Shown one piece after another: positions 26,961-35,078 of a DNA stretch of 64,000 nucleotides. Source of the stretch: Shuttleworthia sp045545575 (GTDB lineage: Bacteria > Bacillota > Clostridia > Lachnospirales > Lachnospiraceae); the NCBI GenBank assembly GCA_045545575.1, contig JAZQBE010000066.1:9801-73800 (forward strand), read 5' to 3'. Positions within the stretch are counted from its first letter, which is position 1, and each line of letters starts with the position of its first letter. The notes under the pieces were generated by a model. That model saw only the letters and a list, made by a program, of their open reading frames with translations, did not search any database and was not told the DNA's origin. Made by a program: the position numbers and the translations under genes.

Positions 26961-28175
26961 ATGGCAGCAAACATCATGACAGAAGCCAGCCGCTGTCTGC
27001 ACTGCAAAAAGCCGATGTGCCAGGAAGGCTGTCCGGTGGGCACGCCCATTCCGGAGATCATTTCACTGTTTCAGGACGGCCGGACCATGGAGGCCGGGCG
27101 GATTCTTTTCGAAAACAATCCGATGTCCCTGGTGTGTTCCATCGTCTGCGATCACGAACGCCAGTGCACCGGCCACTGCGTGCTGAACAAAAAGGGCCAC
27201 GCCGTCCGTTTCTACGAGATCGAACACTATCTTTCGGATACCTATCTGGACCGGATGCGTCTGCCGAATCCCGTGCCGAAGCGCAGACGCGCCGCCGTCA
27301 TCGGCAGCGGTCCGGCGGGGCTGACCGTAGCCATCAAGCTGGCCGAGCAGGGCTATCCGGTGACGATCTTTGACGAGAAGGACAAGATCGGCGGCATGCT
27401 GCAGTACGGCATTCCGGAGTTCCGCCTGCCCAAATCGATCCTGACCCGCTATAAGAAGCAGATGCTTCGCATGGGCATCCGCATCCGCCCGAACACGGCC
27501 CTGGGCACGTCTTTGCACATCGACGATCTGTTCCGGGACGGCTATGCCTCCGTTTTCATCGGCACCGGCACCTGGCGCCCGAAGTCCCTGGGGATTCCCG
27601 GGGAGAGCCTGGCGAACGTGCACTACGGCATTTCCTACCTGGCCAATCCGGACGCCTATCAGCTGGGGGAAACCGTGGCGATCATCGGCATGGGAAACGT
27701 GGCGATGGACGTGGCGCGCACGGCGTTCCGCCACGGCGCGACGCGCGTGATGCTTTACGCCCGCAGCAAAAAGATCGCCGCGAGCGACCACGAGCTGGAA
27801 TATACCCGGTGGGACGGCGCGGAGCTGATTTTCGGACGCAGCATCACGCGGTTTACCGACATCGGTCCGGTGTTTAAGGTCGCCCGGTTCGACGAAAACG
27901 GACAGGTGACGGGATACGAAGAGGACGAAGAGCAGGTCCGGGCCGACGCGACCATCATCGCGGTCAGCCAGGGGCCGAAGAACAAGCTGATCCAGACCAC
28001 CACGGGCCTGGAGGGCAATGAAAAGGGCCTGCTGATCACGGACGCGAACCAGATGACGACTCGAGAGGGCGTCTTTGCGGCCGGCGACGTGGTGCACGGC
28101 TCCATGACCGTGGTACACGCTGTAGCCGAGGCGAAGATTGCCGCCGAGGCGATGATGGATTACATGGAACGGTAA
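26961..28175 (+). CDS. GltD-like NAD(P)-dependent flavin oxidoreductase
   Basis: A 404-residue protein of the glutamate-synthase small-subunit family. The N-terminal Cys-rich region (CLHCKKPMCQEGCPVGTPI, then CSIVCDHERQCTGHC) would bind two Fe-S clusters. An FAD site (VIGSGPAGLTVAIKLAEQG), an NAD(P)H site (VAIIGMGNVAMDVARTA) and the C-terminal FAD motif GVFAAGDVVHGSMTV follow. No large GltB-like subunit is nearby, so it probably passes electrons to another partner. Its place next to garR suggests a redox role for that pathway, but this is only position. Confidence 0.85.
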   Translation: MAANIMTEASRCLHCKKPMCQEGCPVGTPIPEIISLFQDGRTMEAGRILFENNPMSLVCSIVCDHERQCTGHCVLNKKGHAVRFYEIEHYLSDTYLDRMRLPNPVPKRRRAAVIGSGPAGLTVAIKLAEQGYPVTIFDEKDKIGGMLQYGIPEFRLPKSILTRYKKQMLRMGIRIRPNTALGTSLHIDDLFRDGYASVFIGTGTWRPKSLGIPGESLANVHYGISYLANPDAYQLGETVAIIGMGNVAMDVARTAFRHGATRVMLYARSKKIAASDHELEYTRWDGAELIFGRSITRFTDIGPVFKVARFDENGQVTGYEEDEEQVRADATIIAVSQGPKNKLIQTTTGLEGNEKGLLITDANQMTTREGVFAAGDVVHGSMTVVHAVAEAKIAAEAMMDYMER

Positions 28176-28190
28176 CAGAACAGAAAAAAG

Positions 28191-28229
28191 ACCGGGGGAC
28201 GCACAGCGGCTGCGTCCCCCGGTTGTTTT
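28191..28229. terminator. Terminator shared by convergent genes
   Basis: ACCGGGGGACGCA and TGCGTCCCCCGGT form a perfect 13-bp stem with a CAGCGGC loop. A T-rich tail follows on the + side, and AAAAAAG precedes it, giving a U-run for the minus strand gene. Confidence 0.9.
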
Positions 28230-29448
28230 ACAGATGCCGGTGCTCTTCGATATAGGCGGCCGGCGACGTGCCGGCAAATTCCTTAAATACTTTCGAGAAA
28301 AAGCTGCGGTTTCCGAACTGCAGCTTTTCTGCGATGTCGGGGATGGACAGCCGGCTGGATGCCATCAGATGCTTTGCTTCCTCGACGCGTTCTTTTTTGA
28401 TGTAGTCATTGATCGACAGACCGGTTTCTTCTTTAAACTTCCGGGAAAGATAGTAGTCGGCATACCCCACCCGGGCGGCGAGATCCGCGATGGACAGGGG
28501 TTCGTCGATGTGTTCGTGGATGTAGTCACAGCAGCTGCGCACCGGCGCGGACAAGGAAGAATCCGAGCGGACGCGGTGCACTTCCTGCACGAAGTCCTCA
28601 AAAATCACGCGGGAAAGCTCGAGGATCTCCGTGGTGGAGCTGGCTTCCATGACGTTCTGGATAAAGGCGTCGCCCCGGGCATAGGCCGCTTCCGGCGAGA
28701 GACCGCCTTCGATGGCGGCCCGGATGCACAGGGCGATGAAGACGCTCTGCTGGATTTTCGTGTTTGTTAAGGTGTTTCGCAGATTGATCTTTAAGAACGC
28801 GGAATAGGGGATCAGCTCGGAAAACTCTTCGTTTCGGAACGGCCGGCCTTCGCGGATGCAGTTTAACATGGCCTGTTCCGCCATCCACGAGCGCGCCGCA
28901 TCCCGCCGTCGGGTGGGGCTGGTGGAGCCGGACCGGCCGGAGACCGGCTGCTGGTAGCGGATGTCGCCGGTGGTGATTTTCTCTCCGGTAACACAGTAGT
29001 GCAGCTGCAGCGTATTCCGGAAAAACTCGTCAAGGGTAATCAGCGGTGTTTCCTTCAGATAGTTCAGCAGCTTCGGCCTCCACTTCAGGTCGACCTTGGA
29101 CCCGTGGAGATGGTCCTCGTAATGCCGGGAAGCGTACTGGCTGATAAACACGGGACCGAGCATGTGGATGCGGCGAAGCTCGCCGTCTTCCTTTTCAAAC
29201 ACAGCGGTCCAGACCAGTTCGAGTTCATTGGTCAGCATCAGGGGACGGGTGTATTCGACGGCTTTTTCCATCATATAGGCATGCGTGCCCGGATGGGTAA
29301 ACAGCTTCTCCATCACGGGAACCTTACAGGTGGTGGACAGAAGCGCTCCGTCGGCGTCATAGCACCAGTAGGAAATGCGGCTTGCGCAGGAGAGCAGTTC
29401 CAGAAACAGGGAAAGATGATCATCAATCGTCCGGGAATCAAGGGCCAT
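28228..29448 (-). CDS. AraC-family transcriptional regulator (glycan locus 1)
   Basis: A 406-residue regulator with a long N-terminal sensor part (about 1-300) and a C-terminal pair of helix-turn-helix units: IADLAARVGYADYYLSRKFKEETG and IPDIAEKLQFGNRSFFSKVFKEFAG (quoted in part), ending GTSPAAYIEEHR. I set the start at 29448, just after AAGGAGG; the frame extends 15 codons further with no such site. It is divergent from the GHL6 glycosidase gene. A 28-bp repeat-type operator occurs upstream of that gene and of the following binding-protein gene, which is its likely target. Confidence 0.9.
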   Translation of the reverse strand: MALDSRTIDDHLSLFLELLSCASRISYWCYDADGALLSTTCKVPVMEKLFTHPGTHAYMMEKAVEYTRPLMLTNELELVWTAVFEKEDGELRRIHMLGPVFISQYASRHYEDHLHGSKVDLKWRPKLLNYLKETPLITLDEFFRNTLQLHYCVTGEKITTGDIRYQQPVSGRSGSTSPTRRRDAARSWMAEQAMLNCIREGRPFRNEEFSELIPYSAFLKINLRNTLTNTKIQQSVFIALCIRAAIEGGLSPEAAYARGDAFIQNVMEASSTTEILELSRVIFEDFVQEVHRVRSDSSLSAPVRSCCDYIHEHIDEPLSIADLAARVGYADYYLSRKFKEETGLSINDYIKKERVEEAKHLMASSRLSIPDIAEKLQFGNRSFFSKVFKEFAGTSPAAYIEEHRHL

Positions 29449-29554
29449 ACGAAACCTCCTTAGGTGAAACAGGAATGCGGACGCAAAGCGCACCGGCCGC
29501 GCCGGATGCCTCTGAAGATCAGTATAGACTTTTTTTGCGCGGCAGGCAATATTT

Positions 29555-29609
29555 CAGAGACAGAAAAATGATTTTGGAAATATACGGCCGGGCGCTCTCT
29601 TTTTATACT
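29555..29609 (+). promoter_or_regulatory. Promoter and candidate AraC operator of the GHL6 gene
   Basis: A 28-bp element (29555-29582) starting CAGAGACAGA matches 23 of 28 positions of one at 31749-31776. A -10-like TATACT is at 29604-29609, 49 bases after the start of the element; the spacing is 48 in the other promoter. Confidence 0.6.
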
Positions 29610-29664
29610 TGTCTTAAGAATCATGCAGCAGAAGTGCGGCATAAAGACGTAAGGAGGACACGTT

Positions 29665-31704
29665 ATGGCACATTGGTGGGAGAATTACCCCTGGCGGATG
29701 GTACAGACAAATCTGCGGGAAGTCGACATGGACGGCATCAGCGCGGAATCCTACGCCCGGGATCTGGCGGATTTCGGCGCGACCGTGGTGAACTTAAATG
29801 CGGCCGGCATTCTGGCCAGCTATGAAACGGAACTGGACTGTCAGGAGCAGAGCCGCTTTCTGACGGGCGATTCCCTGGAGCAGATGGTGAAAGCCTGCCA
29901 TGACCGCGGCATCAAAGTGATCGCCCGCTGCGATTTCACGAAGGTCAGCGAGCGGCTGTACGAGCAGCATCCCGAATGGGCGTACCGCGACGCCGAAGGA
30001 AACGCGCTGGTGTACAACGGCATGGCGCAGGTGTGCTTCAACAGCGATTATCAGAAAACCGCAAAGCTCGACATCCTGAGAGAAGTGCTGGGGAAGATTC
30101 CCTTCGACGGCGTCTTCTTTAACATGAGCGGCGCGATCGTCACGGATTACAACGGCGGGATTCACGGTCCCTGCCACTGCGCGAACTGTACGCGCGATTT
30201 CAAAAAGGCCTTCGGCGAGGACGCCGAAATGCCGAAGGAATACGTTCTGACGGACCCGGGCGTCATGCGCTACATGGGCTTCACAAACAAGATCGCGGCG
30301 GCCAACAAGGCGGCGATGATCGCGGCCATCCGCGAGATCAGCCCCGAGCTGTGCATCATGGGCACCGACGTCATCCGCTCGGAGACCAACTCGGACGTCG
30401 ACCGTCCCCAGTGGGTGCTGTCGGCGTCGATGAACAGCCGCCTCGGAAGCGGCGTGGGTCCGAAGAAAACCGTGGACAACGCCAGCACCGATTTCGCCGG
30501 ATTCATGTTCCGCCACGTTTCCGTCAGCCCCGCCCAGGCAGCGCTTCGCCAGTGGCAGAACTTAGCCAACAGCGGCTGTGTCAGCTTCTTTATCATGGGT
30601 ACCCTGGCCAACCACCGGGTGACGAGCTCCTATGCGCCCACAAAGGAAGTGTTCGCCCTGCAGGCGGCCAACGAGGATCTGTTTACCCACATGGAGTCCG
30701 CCGCGGAGGTGCTTCTGCTGCATGACCGCAACTGGCAGCGCCCGTCCGAAGAGGAAATGGGCTGGGCCGAGGTGCTGACGGCGGCGCATATCCCCTACGA
30801 CGAGCTGACGGCCGGCGACGTAAAGAGCGCCGACGTGCTTGCGGGAAAACGGGTGGTCATCATTCCGGCCATCAAATCCCTTCCGGCCGGTGCGGCGGAG
30901 ATTCTGGACGCGTTTGCGGCGGAGGGCGGCACCGTGATCGCCACGGCGGATGCCGGTATGATCGAAAAAGGAAGGCCGCTGCCCGCGCCGGCATGCAGAT
31001 GCCTTGGCGTCGCGCAGTACGCCGGAAAGGTGACGGATGCGAAATCAGCCATGTTTATCGTGGAGGATTCGGAAGCGGAGCTCTTCCCGAATCTAAAGGA
31101 GACGCCGTATATCGGCCTTGGAAAGACCTGGTACCAGGTGCGTCCGGCGGAAGGCGCCCGCACGTATCTCGGCCAGATCGGCGAACATCCCACCGGTCCG
31201 CCGGAGCTGGTGTATTTCGACGCCGATGCCCGCACGGGCGCGTGCGGCCTGGTGGTGAATCCCTTTGAAAAGGGACAGGGCATCTACATTCCCTGGACGC
31301 CGGGCGAGCTGTACATGCAGATGGGTCTGGAAAACACGCTTCTGTTTATGAAGGACGTTTTGCAGAGCTTTGCCGGCTGTGCGGATGCAGCCTGCGGCGC
31401 TTCGGAAATGCTGGAAGTGGATGCCGACGTGATCCGCGGCACGGCCAAAGACGACGGCTTCCTGGTCCAGCTGGTGAACCTGTCCGGAAGCTTCGGCATG
31501 AAATTCATGAAGCCGGTGCCGATGTCCGGCGTTGCGGTCCGTGTACCGGCGGCACAGCTTGCGAAAGCCGGCCTTTCGGCGGAGGGCGTCCGGGTGCGCA
31601 CGCTTCGCGGCGGTTCTGTCGAAATGACCGCGGACGGCGCGGATCTGCTGCTGGTGCTGGATTGCCTGAAGGACTATGAAGGCATCCTGCTGCAGGCGGA
31701 TTGA
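29665..31704 (+). CDS. GHL6-type putative glycoside hydrolase
   Basis: A 679-residue cytoplasmic protein that resembles hypothetical glycosyl hydrolase family 6 (GHL6), with a barrel related to fucosidases and GH42-like enzymes. Seen: WWENYPWRMVQTNLREVDM at the start, HDRGIKVIARCDFTKV, then FDGVFFNMSG and a CHCANC cluster, possibly a metal site. Residues about 390-460 (VVIIPAIKSLPAGAAEIL, then GGTVIATADAGM) look like a trimerisation or amidotransferase-like domain as in GH42. No signal peptide. It is divergent from an AraC gene and shares its operator. Substrate is unknown. Confidence 0.72.
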   Translation: MAHWWENYPWRMVQTNLREVDMDGISAESYARDLADFGATVVNLNAAGILASYETELDCQEQSRFLTGDSLEQMVKACHDRGIKVIARCDFTKVSERLYEQHPEWAYRDAEGNALVYNGMAQVCFNSDYQKTAKLDILREVLGKIPFDGVFFNMSGAIVTDYNGGIHGPCHCANCTRDFKKAFGEDAEMPKEYVLTDPGVMRYMGFTNKIAAANKAAMIAAIREISPELCIMGTDVIRSETNSDVDRPQWVLSASMNSRLGSGVGPKKTVDNASTDFAGFMFRHVSVSPAQAALRQWQNLANSGCVSFFIMGTLANHRVTSSYAPTKEVFALQAANEDLFTHMESAAEVLLLHDRNWQRPSEEEMGWAEVLTAAHIPYDELTAGDVKSADVLAGKRVVIIPAIKSLPAGAAEILDAFAAEGGTVIATADAGMIEKGRPLPAPACRCLGVAQYAGKVTDAKSAMFIVEDSEAELFPNLKETPYIGLGKTWYQVRPAEGARTYLGQIGEHPTGPPELVYFDADARTGACGLVVNPFEKGQGIYIPWTPGELYMQMGLENTLLFMKDVLQSFAGCADAACGASEMLEVDADVIRGTAKDDGFLVQLVNLSGSFGMKFMKPVPMSGVAVRVPAAQLAKAGLSAEGVRVRTLRGGSVEMTADGADLLLVLDCLKDYEGILLQAD

Positions 31705-31748
31705 TACGATGCCAATCCTGGATTAACAACAGAGTATGGACACAAATA

Positions 31749-31802
31749 CAGAGACAGATAAATCATTTCAGAGATACCATATTCATCGGAGCTGCTTATA
31801 AT
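31749..31802 (+). promoter_or_regulatory. Promoter and candidate AraC operator of binding lipoprotein 2
   Basis: The 28-bp element starting CAGAGACAGA at 31749 contains two CAGAGA half sites 20 bases apart (31749 and 31769). A perfect -10 box TATAAT is at 31797-31802, while the -35 region is poor, as expected for an activator-dependent promoter. Confidence 0.65.
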
Positions 31803-31889
31803 CTGAAGTATAAGAAAGTGTTTTCTGACAGAAAGAGCATAGGTTTATTGAGGGTCACAGAGAGGGATATGCAGAAAGGAGTTCATCGC

Positions 31890-33797
31890 ATGAAAAACAA
31901 ACTGTTGACGAAAATGATGGCTGCCGGTATGGCGGCAATGCTGCTTCTGGCCGGCTGCGGCGGAGCAGAAGGCGGCAGCGCACCGGCACAGACCGAGCCG
32001 GCGGCGCAGGAACAGGAAAGCACCGCACCGGCGGCGGACGATGCCTCGGCGGACGCTGCGTCTGACGACACTGCGGCGGACGATACCGCGGAAGCCGAAA
32101 CCCCGAAGGAGAATCCCTACGATGCGCTTCCGGCATCCTTCTCCTATTTCACCAGCGGCGGCGTGGACGAGGAATTCTTCTCGGATTACCGCGAAGCCCC
32201 GGCCGTGAAGTACTGGCTTGGCATGGACTGGGATTCCGACGGCAACGGCACGTCCAAGAAGCTGGAGATGGAGTTTGTGGCACCGGCGCTCGGCAGCGAG
32301 AGAGATAACTTCAACACGCTGATCGCCACGGAAGAATATTACGACGTCATGGATCTGTCCTACGCGACCGAAGGTCCCACTTCTCTGTATGAGCAGGGCA
32401 TCGCGCTGGATCTGACCGAGCTGGTCGAGACCTACATGCCCAACTACATGCAGTACATGAAGGATCATCCGGACCTGGAAAAGCAGATGCGCAACGACGG
32501 CAAGGTCATCGGCATCTACGCCTACAGCGACGCGCCGGATACCCCCTTCGCCGGCTGGGAATACCGCCGCGACTGGATCTTAAAGTACGGCAAGGATGAA
32601 GACGGCAAGGCCTTCACCGGCGGCTGGAACGAGGATCACTCCAAGTGGGAAGACAACATCGTGTTCCCGAGCGGCGACGACGATCCGACCACCATTTCCG
32701 ACTGGGAGTGGATGTTTGAGATCTTTGAGACCGCGATGAAAGACCTGGGCATCGAAGACGGCTATGTCTTCCAGATGTACTATCCGGGCTACTACCAGAT
32801 GGGCGACCTGATGAGCGGCTTCGGCGGCGGCGCTCCGAATGAATATATCGCTGAGGACGGCACCGTGAAATTCGGCGCGACCGAGGACGGTATGCGCGCG
32901 TATCTGGAGTGCATGAACACCTGGTATGAAAAAGGCTGGATGGATCAGTCCTTCGAAGAAAACACCTCCGACATGTTCTTCCGTGTCGACACCCCGACCG
33001 TGTACTCCGGTCATGTGGGCTGCTGGATGGGCGGCAAGGCGACTTTGGGCTACAACATTTACGTGGATGGAAATCCGGCACTCGAAGAGATCTGCGTTTA
33101 CGGCTGCGCGAGCCCGATCAATGACGTGTATGGCGACAAGTCCCTGCAGGGTACAGAGCCCCGCGCCTTCTACCAGACCGGCAATGCCCCGAGCAACTGC
33201 ATCATCATCACCAACAAGGCCAAAGAGAAGGATATTCCGACCCTTCTGACCGCGCTCGATTACCTCTTCAGCCATGACGGCGGCATGCTCCGTCAGTATG
33301 GTCTGTCCGACAAAATTCAGGCGGAGGTTCAGGATCCCTTCCTGATTCAGTACGACCTGGCAGACGGCGTCTGGTACGAGGATGAGGAAGACGGCGAAAC
33401 CGTTTACCGTGTCCGCGGCGACAAGCGTGAAGCGGTTGACGGCCTCTCCACTGCGCTGTGCATTTCCCGTGTCATCGGCATGAAGCCCATGAAGAACGTG
33501 GACCTTGGCCGTACGAGCGTCGCGAACTACAGCCTGAACGAGATGCGCCGCTACATCGCCGTCGGTCAGATCACCAGCATCATCAACAATCAGGTATCCC
33601 CGGATGACGCGGCGACCGTAGCCAACATCAAGAGCCAGATCAACACCTATCTGTCCATGGCCTGCGGCGACTTCATCACCGGCCGCAAGGACATCGACAG
33701 CGACAGCGACTGGCAGGCCTACTGCGACGAAGTCAATGCTTTCTCGCCGGAAACCATCGAAGATATCTACAATGCCATCATGGAAAAACTGAAATAA
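31890..33797 (+). CDS. Extracellular solute-binding lipoprotein, sugar ABC type (paralog 2)
   Basis: A 635-residue lipoprotein. The signal ends in LLLAGC, and an Ala/Asp/Glu-rich linker follows (to about 80). The binding domain shares with its two paralogs FNTLIATEEYYDVMDLS, the SDWEWMFEIFETAMKDLGI region, DGGMLRQYG and a C-terminal FITGRKDI. AAAGGAG at 31876-31882 fixes the start; a longer frame starting at 31701 has no ribosome site. It follows the GHL6 gene and has its own AraC-type promoter. No transporter membrane genes are near, so a shared permease elsewhere is likely. Confidence 0.88.
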   Translation: MKNKLLTKMMAAGMAAMLLLAGCGGAEGGSAPAQTEPAAQEQESTAPAADDASADAASDDTAADDTAEAETPKENPYDALPASFSYFTSGGVDEEFFSDYREAPAVKYWLGMDWDSDGNGTSKKLEMEFVAPALGSERDNFNTLIATEEYYDVMDLSYATEGPTSLYEQGIALDLTELVETYMPNYMQYMKDHPDLEKQMRNDGKVIGIYAYSDAPDTPFAGWEYRRDWILKYGKDEDGKAFTGGWNEDHSKWEDNIVFPSGDDDPTTISDWEWMFEIFETAMKDLGIEDGYVFQMYYPGYYQMGDLMSGFGGGAPNEYIAEDGTVKFGATEDGMRAYLECMNTWYEKGWMDQSFEENTSDMFFRVDTPTVYSGHVGCWMGGKATLGYNIYVDGNPALEEICVYGCASPINDVYGDKSLQGTEPRAFYQTGNAPSNCIIITNKAKEKDIPTLLTALDYLFSHDGGMLRQYGLSDKIQAEVQDPFLIQYDLADGVWYEDEEDGETVYRVRGDKREAVDGLSTALCISRVIGMKPMKNVDLGRTSVANYSLNEMRRYIAVGQITSIINNQVSPDDAATVANIKSQINTYLSMACGDFITGRKDIDSDSDWQAYCDEVNAFSPETIEDIYNAIMEKLK

Positions 33798-33803
33798 GAC
33801 GTT

Positions 33804-33836
33804 ATGAGTCAACAGGGACAGTCCCTGTTGACTCAT
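33804..33836. repeat. REP-like palindrome, copy 4 (perfect)
   Basis: Perfect 15-bp arms (ATGAGTCAACAGGGA and its reverse complement) around CAG. It starts seven bases after the stop codon of the binding-protein gene and is followed by TTTTA, so it may also act as a terminator. Confidence 0.92.
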
Positions 33837-33868
33837 TTTAGGTTCTGATCAGGGGAACGGCGTGAGAT

Positions 33869-33912
33869 AAAGAGCGGATCGGGAAAGACGGATTCTTCCC
33901 GATCCGCTCTTT
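33869..33912. terminator. Strong hairpin before the ROK kinase gene
   Basis: A perfect 17-bp stem (AAAGAGCGGATCGGGAA and its reverse complement) with a 10-base loop. The stem ends in short A and T runs, so it may end transcription in both directions. Confidence 0.8.
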
Positions 33913-34051
33913 ATCCGTGCGGGAAAAACTGGTATGATGTTTCTTAAGAAAAAACCGGCGCAAATCATCCGCCATCGCCATTCCCGCCGCCGGCGCAGGG
34001 AAACACAGGGGATGCATGGCTGCGACAGAACACAGTCAGAAGGAGGAAGAT

Positions 34052-35035
34052 ATGGCACCACGCAAAACGGCAGCGCACAGCTATAACATCTGCCTGGACA
34101 TCGGGGGAACGAAGGTCTTAGGCGCGATCTTCGACGAGAAGAAAAAGATCGTCTACCGCCTGAAGAAAAAGACCAAAGAAGGCGGCGACAACACCGAAAA
34201 CGTGGAGCAGGTGATCATCTCGGTCGTGGACGAGATGATCAAGGAAAGCGGCATCAAAAAAGAGCAGATCCACGCCATCGCGGCCGGCGCGCCGGGCGTG
34301 ATCGATCAGGACGACGGCATCGTTCTGTTTTCGCCGAACCTGCCCTGGCGGGATTACGACATCAAGACGCCCATCGAGAAGCGCTTCGGCGTGCCGTTCT
34401 GCATCGGAAACGACGTCAACGTCGGCGTGCTCGGCGAGTACAGGCACGGCGCCGCGAAGGGCTATAAAAACGTGGTCGGCTTTTTCGTCGGCACCGGCAT
34501 GGGCGGCGGCCTGATTTTAAACGGCAAACTGTTCACCGGCAACAAGTTTAAGGGCGCCGAGTACGGTCACATGGTGTTGGACCCCGAAGGCCCGCTGTGC
34601 GGATGCGGACAGCGCGGCTGCCTGGAGGCGTTCTCCAGCAAGAAGGGCATGTCCAATTATATCCTGACCCAGGCCGGACGCGGCCGGGAGTGCATGCTGA
34701 CCGACAACATCACCGACGGCGTCTTCAAGAGCAAAATGTTAAAGAAAGCCCTGGCGGCAAATGATCCCGTGACCGTCGAAGCCGTCGACCGCGCCTGCCA
34801 TTACCTGGCCGTGGCCACCGGCAACATGATCAACACGATCAGCCCCGACATCGTCGTTTACGGCGGCGGCGTCATGGAAGCCTGCGGCGACATCTTCCTC
34901 GAGAAGATCCTAAAAGAAGTGGACCGCTACTGCATGCCGTCCATCCGCAATACCGTAGAACTGAAGGCCGCGGCGCTCGGGGACGACTCCATCCTTTACG
35001 GCGCCCTCGCCATGATTGAAGCAAAGCGGAAATGA
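34052..35035 (+). CDS. ROK-family sugar kinase (glucokinase-like)
   Basis: A 327-residue kinase that phosphorylates a hexose after uptake or glycoside cleavage. The ATP motif ICLDIGGTKVLGAIFD is at the N-terminus. FVGTGMGGGLILNGKL and the zinc site GHMVLDPEGPLCGCGQRGC with E are typical of ROK kinases without a DNA-binding domain. The start at 34052 follows AGGAGGA. Downstream, the TGA stop is the first codon of REP copy 5, and a GH3 glycosidase follows. Glucose is the most likely substrate but other hexoses are possible. Confidence 0.88.
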   Translation: MAPRKTAAHSYNICLDIGGTKVLGAIFDEKKKIVYRLKKKTKEGGDNTENVEQVIISVVDEMIKESGIKKEQIHAIAAGAPGVIDQDDGIVLFSPNLPWRDYDIKTPIEKRFGVPFCIGNDVNVGVLGEYRHGAAKGYKNVVGFFVGTGMGGGLILNGKLFTGNKFKGAEYGHMVLDPEGPLCGCGQRGCLEAFSSKKGMSNYILTQAGRGRECMLTDNITDGVFKSKMLKKALAANDPVTVEAVDRACHYLAVATGNMINTISPDIVVYGGGVMEACGDIFLEKILKEVDRYCMPSIRNTVELKAAALGDDSILYGALAMIEAKRK

Positions 35036-35063
35036 GTCAAAAGGGACGGGCTCTGTTGACTTA
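35033..35063. repeat. REP-like palindrome, copy 5
   Basis: TGAGTCAAAAGGGA at the left, CTCTGTTGACTTA at the right. Its TGA is the stop codon of the ROK gene; the GH3 start codon lies 16 bases further on. Confidence 0.85.
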
Positions 35064-35078
35064 TCGAGAGGGAAAAAC

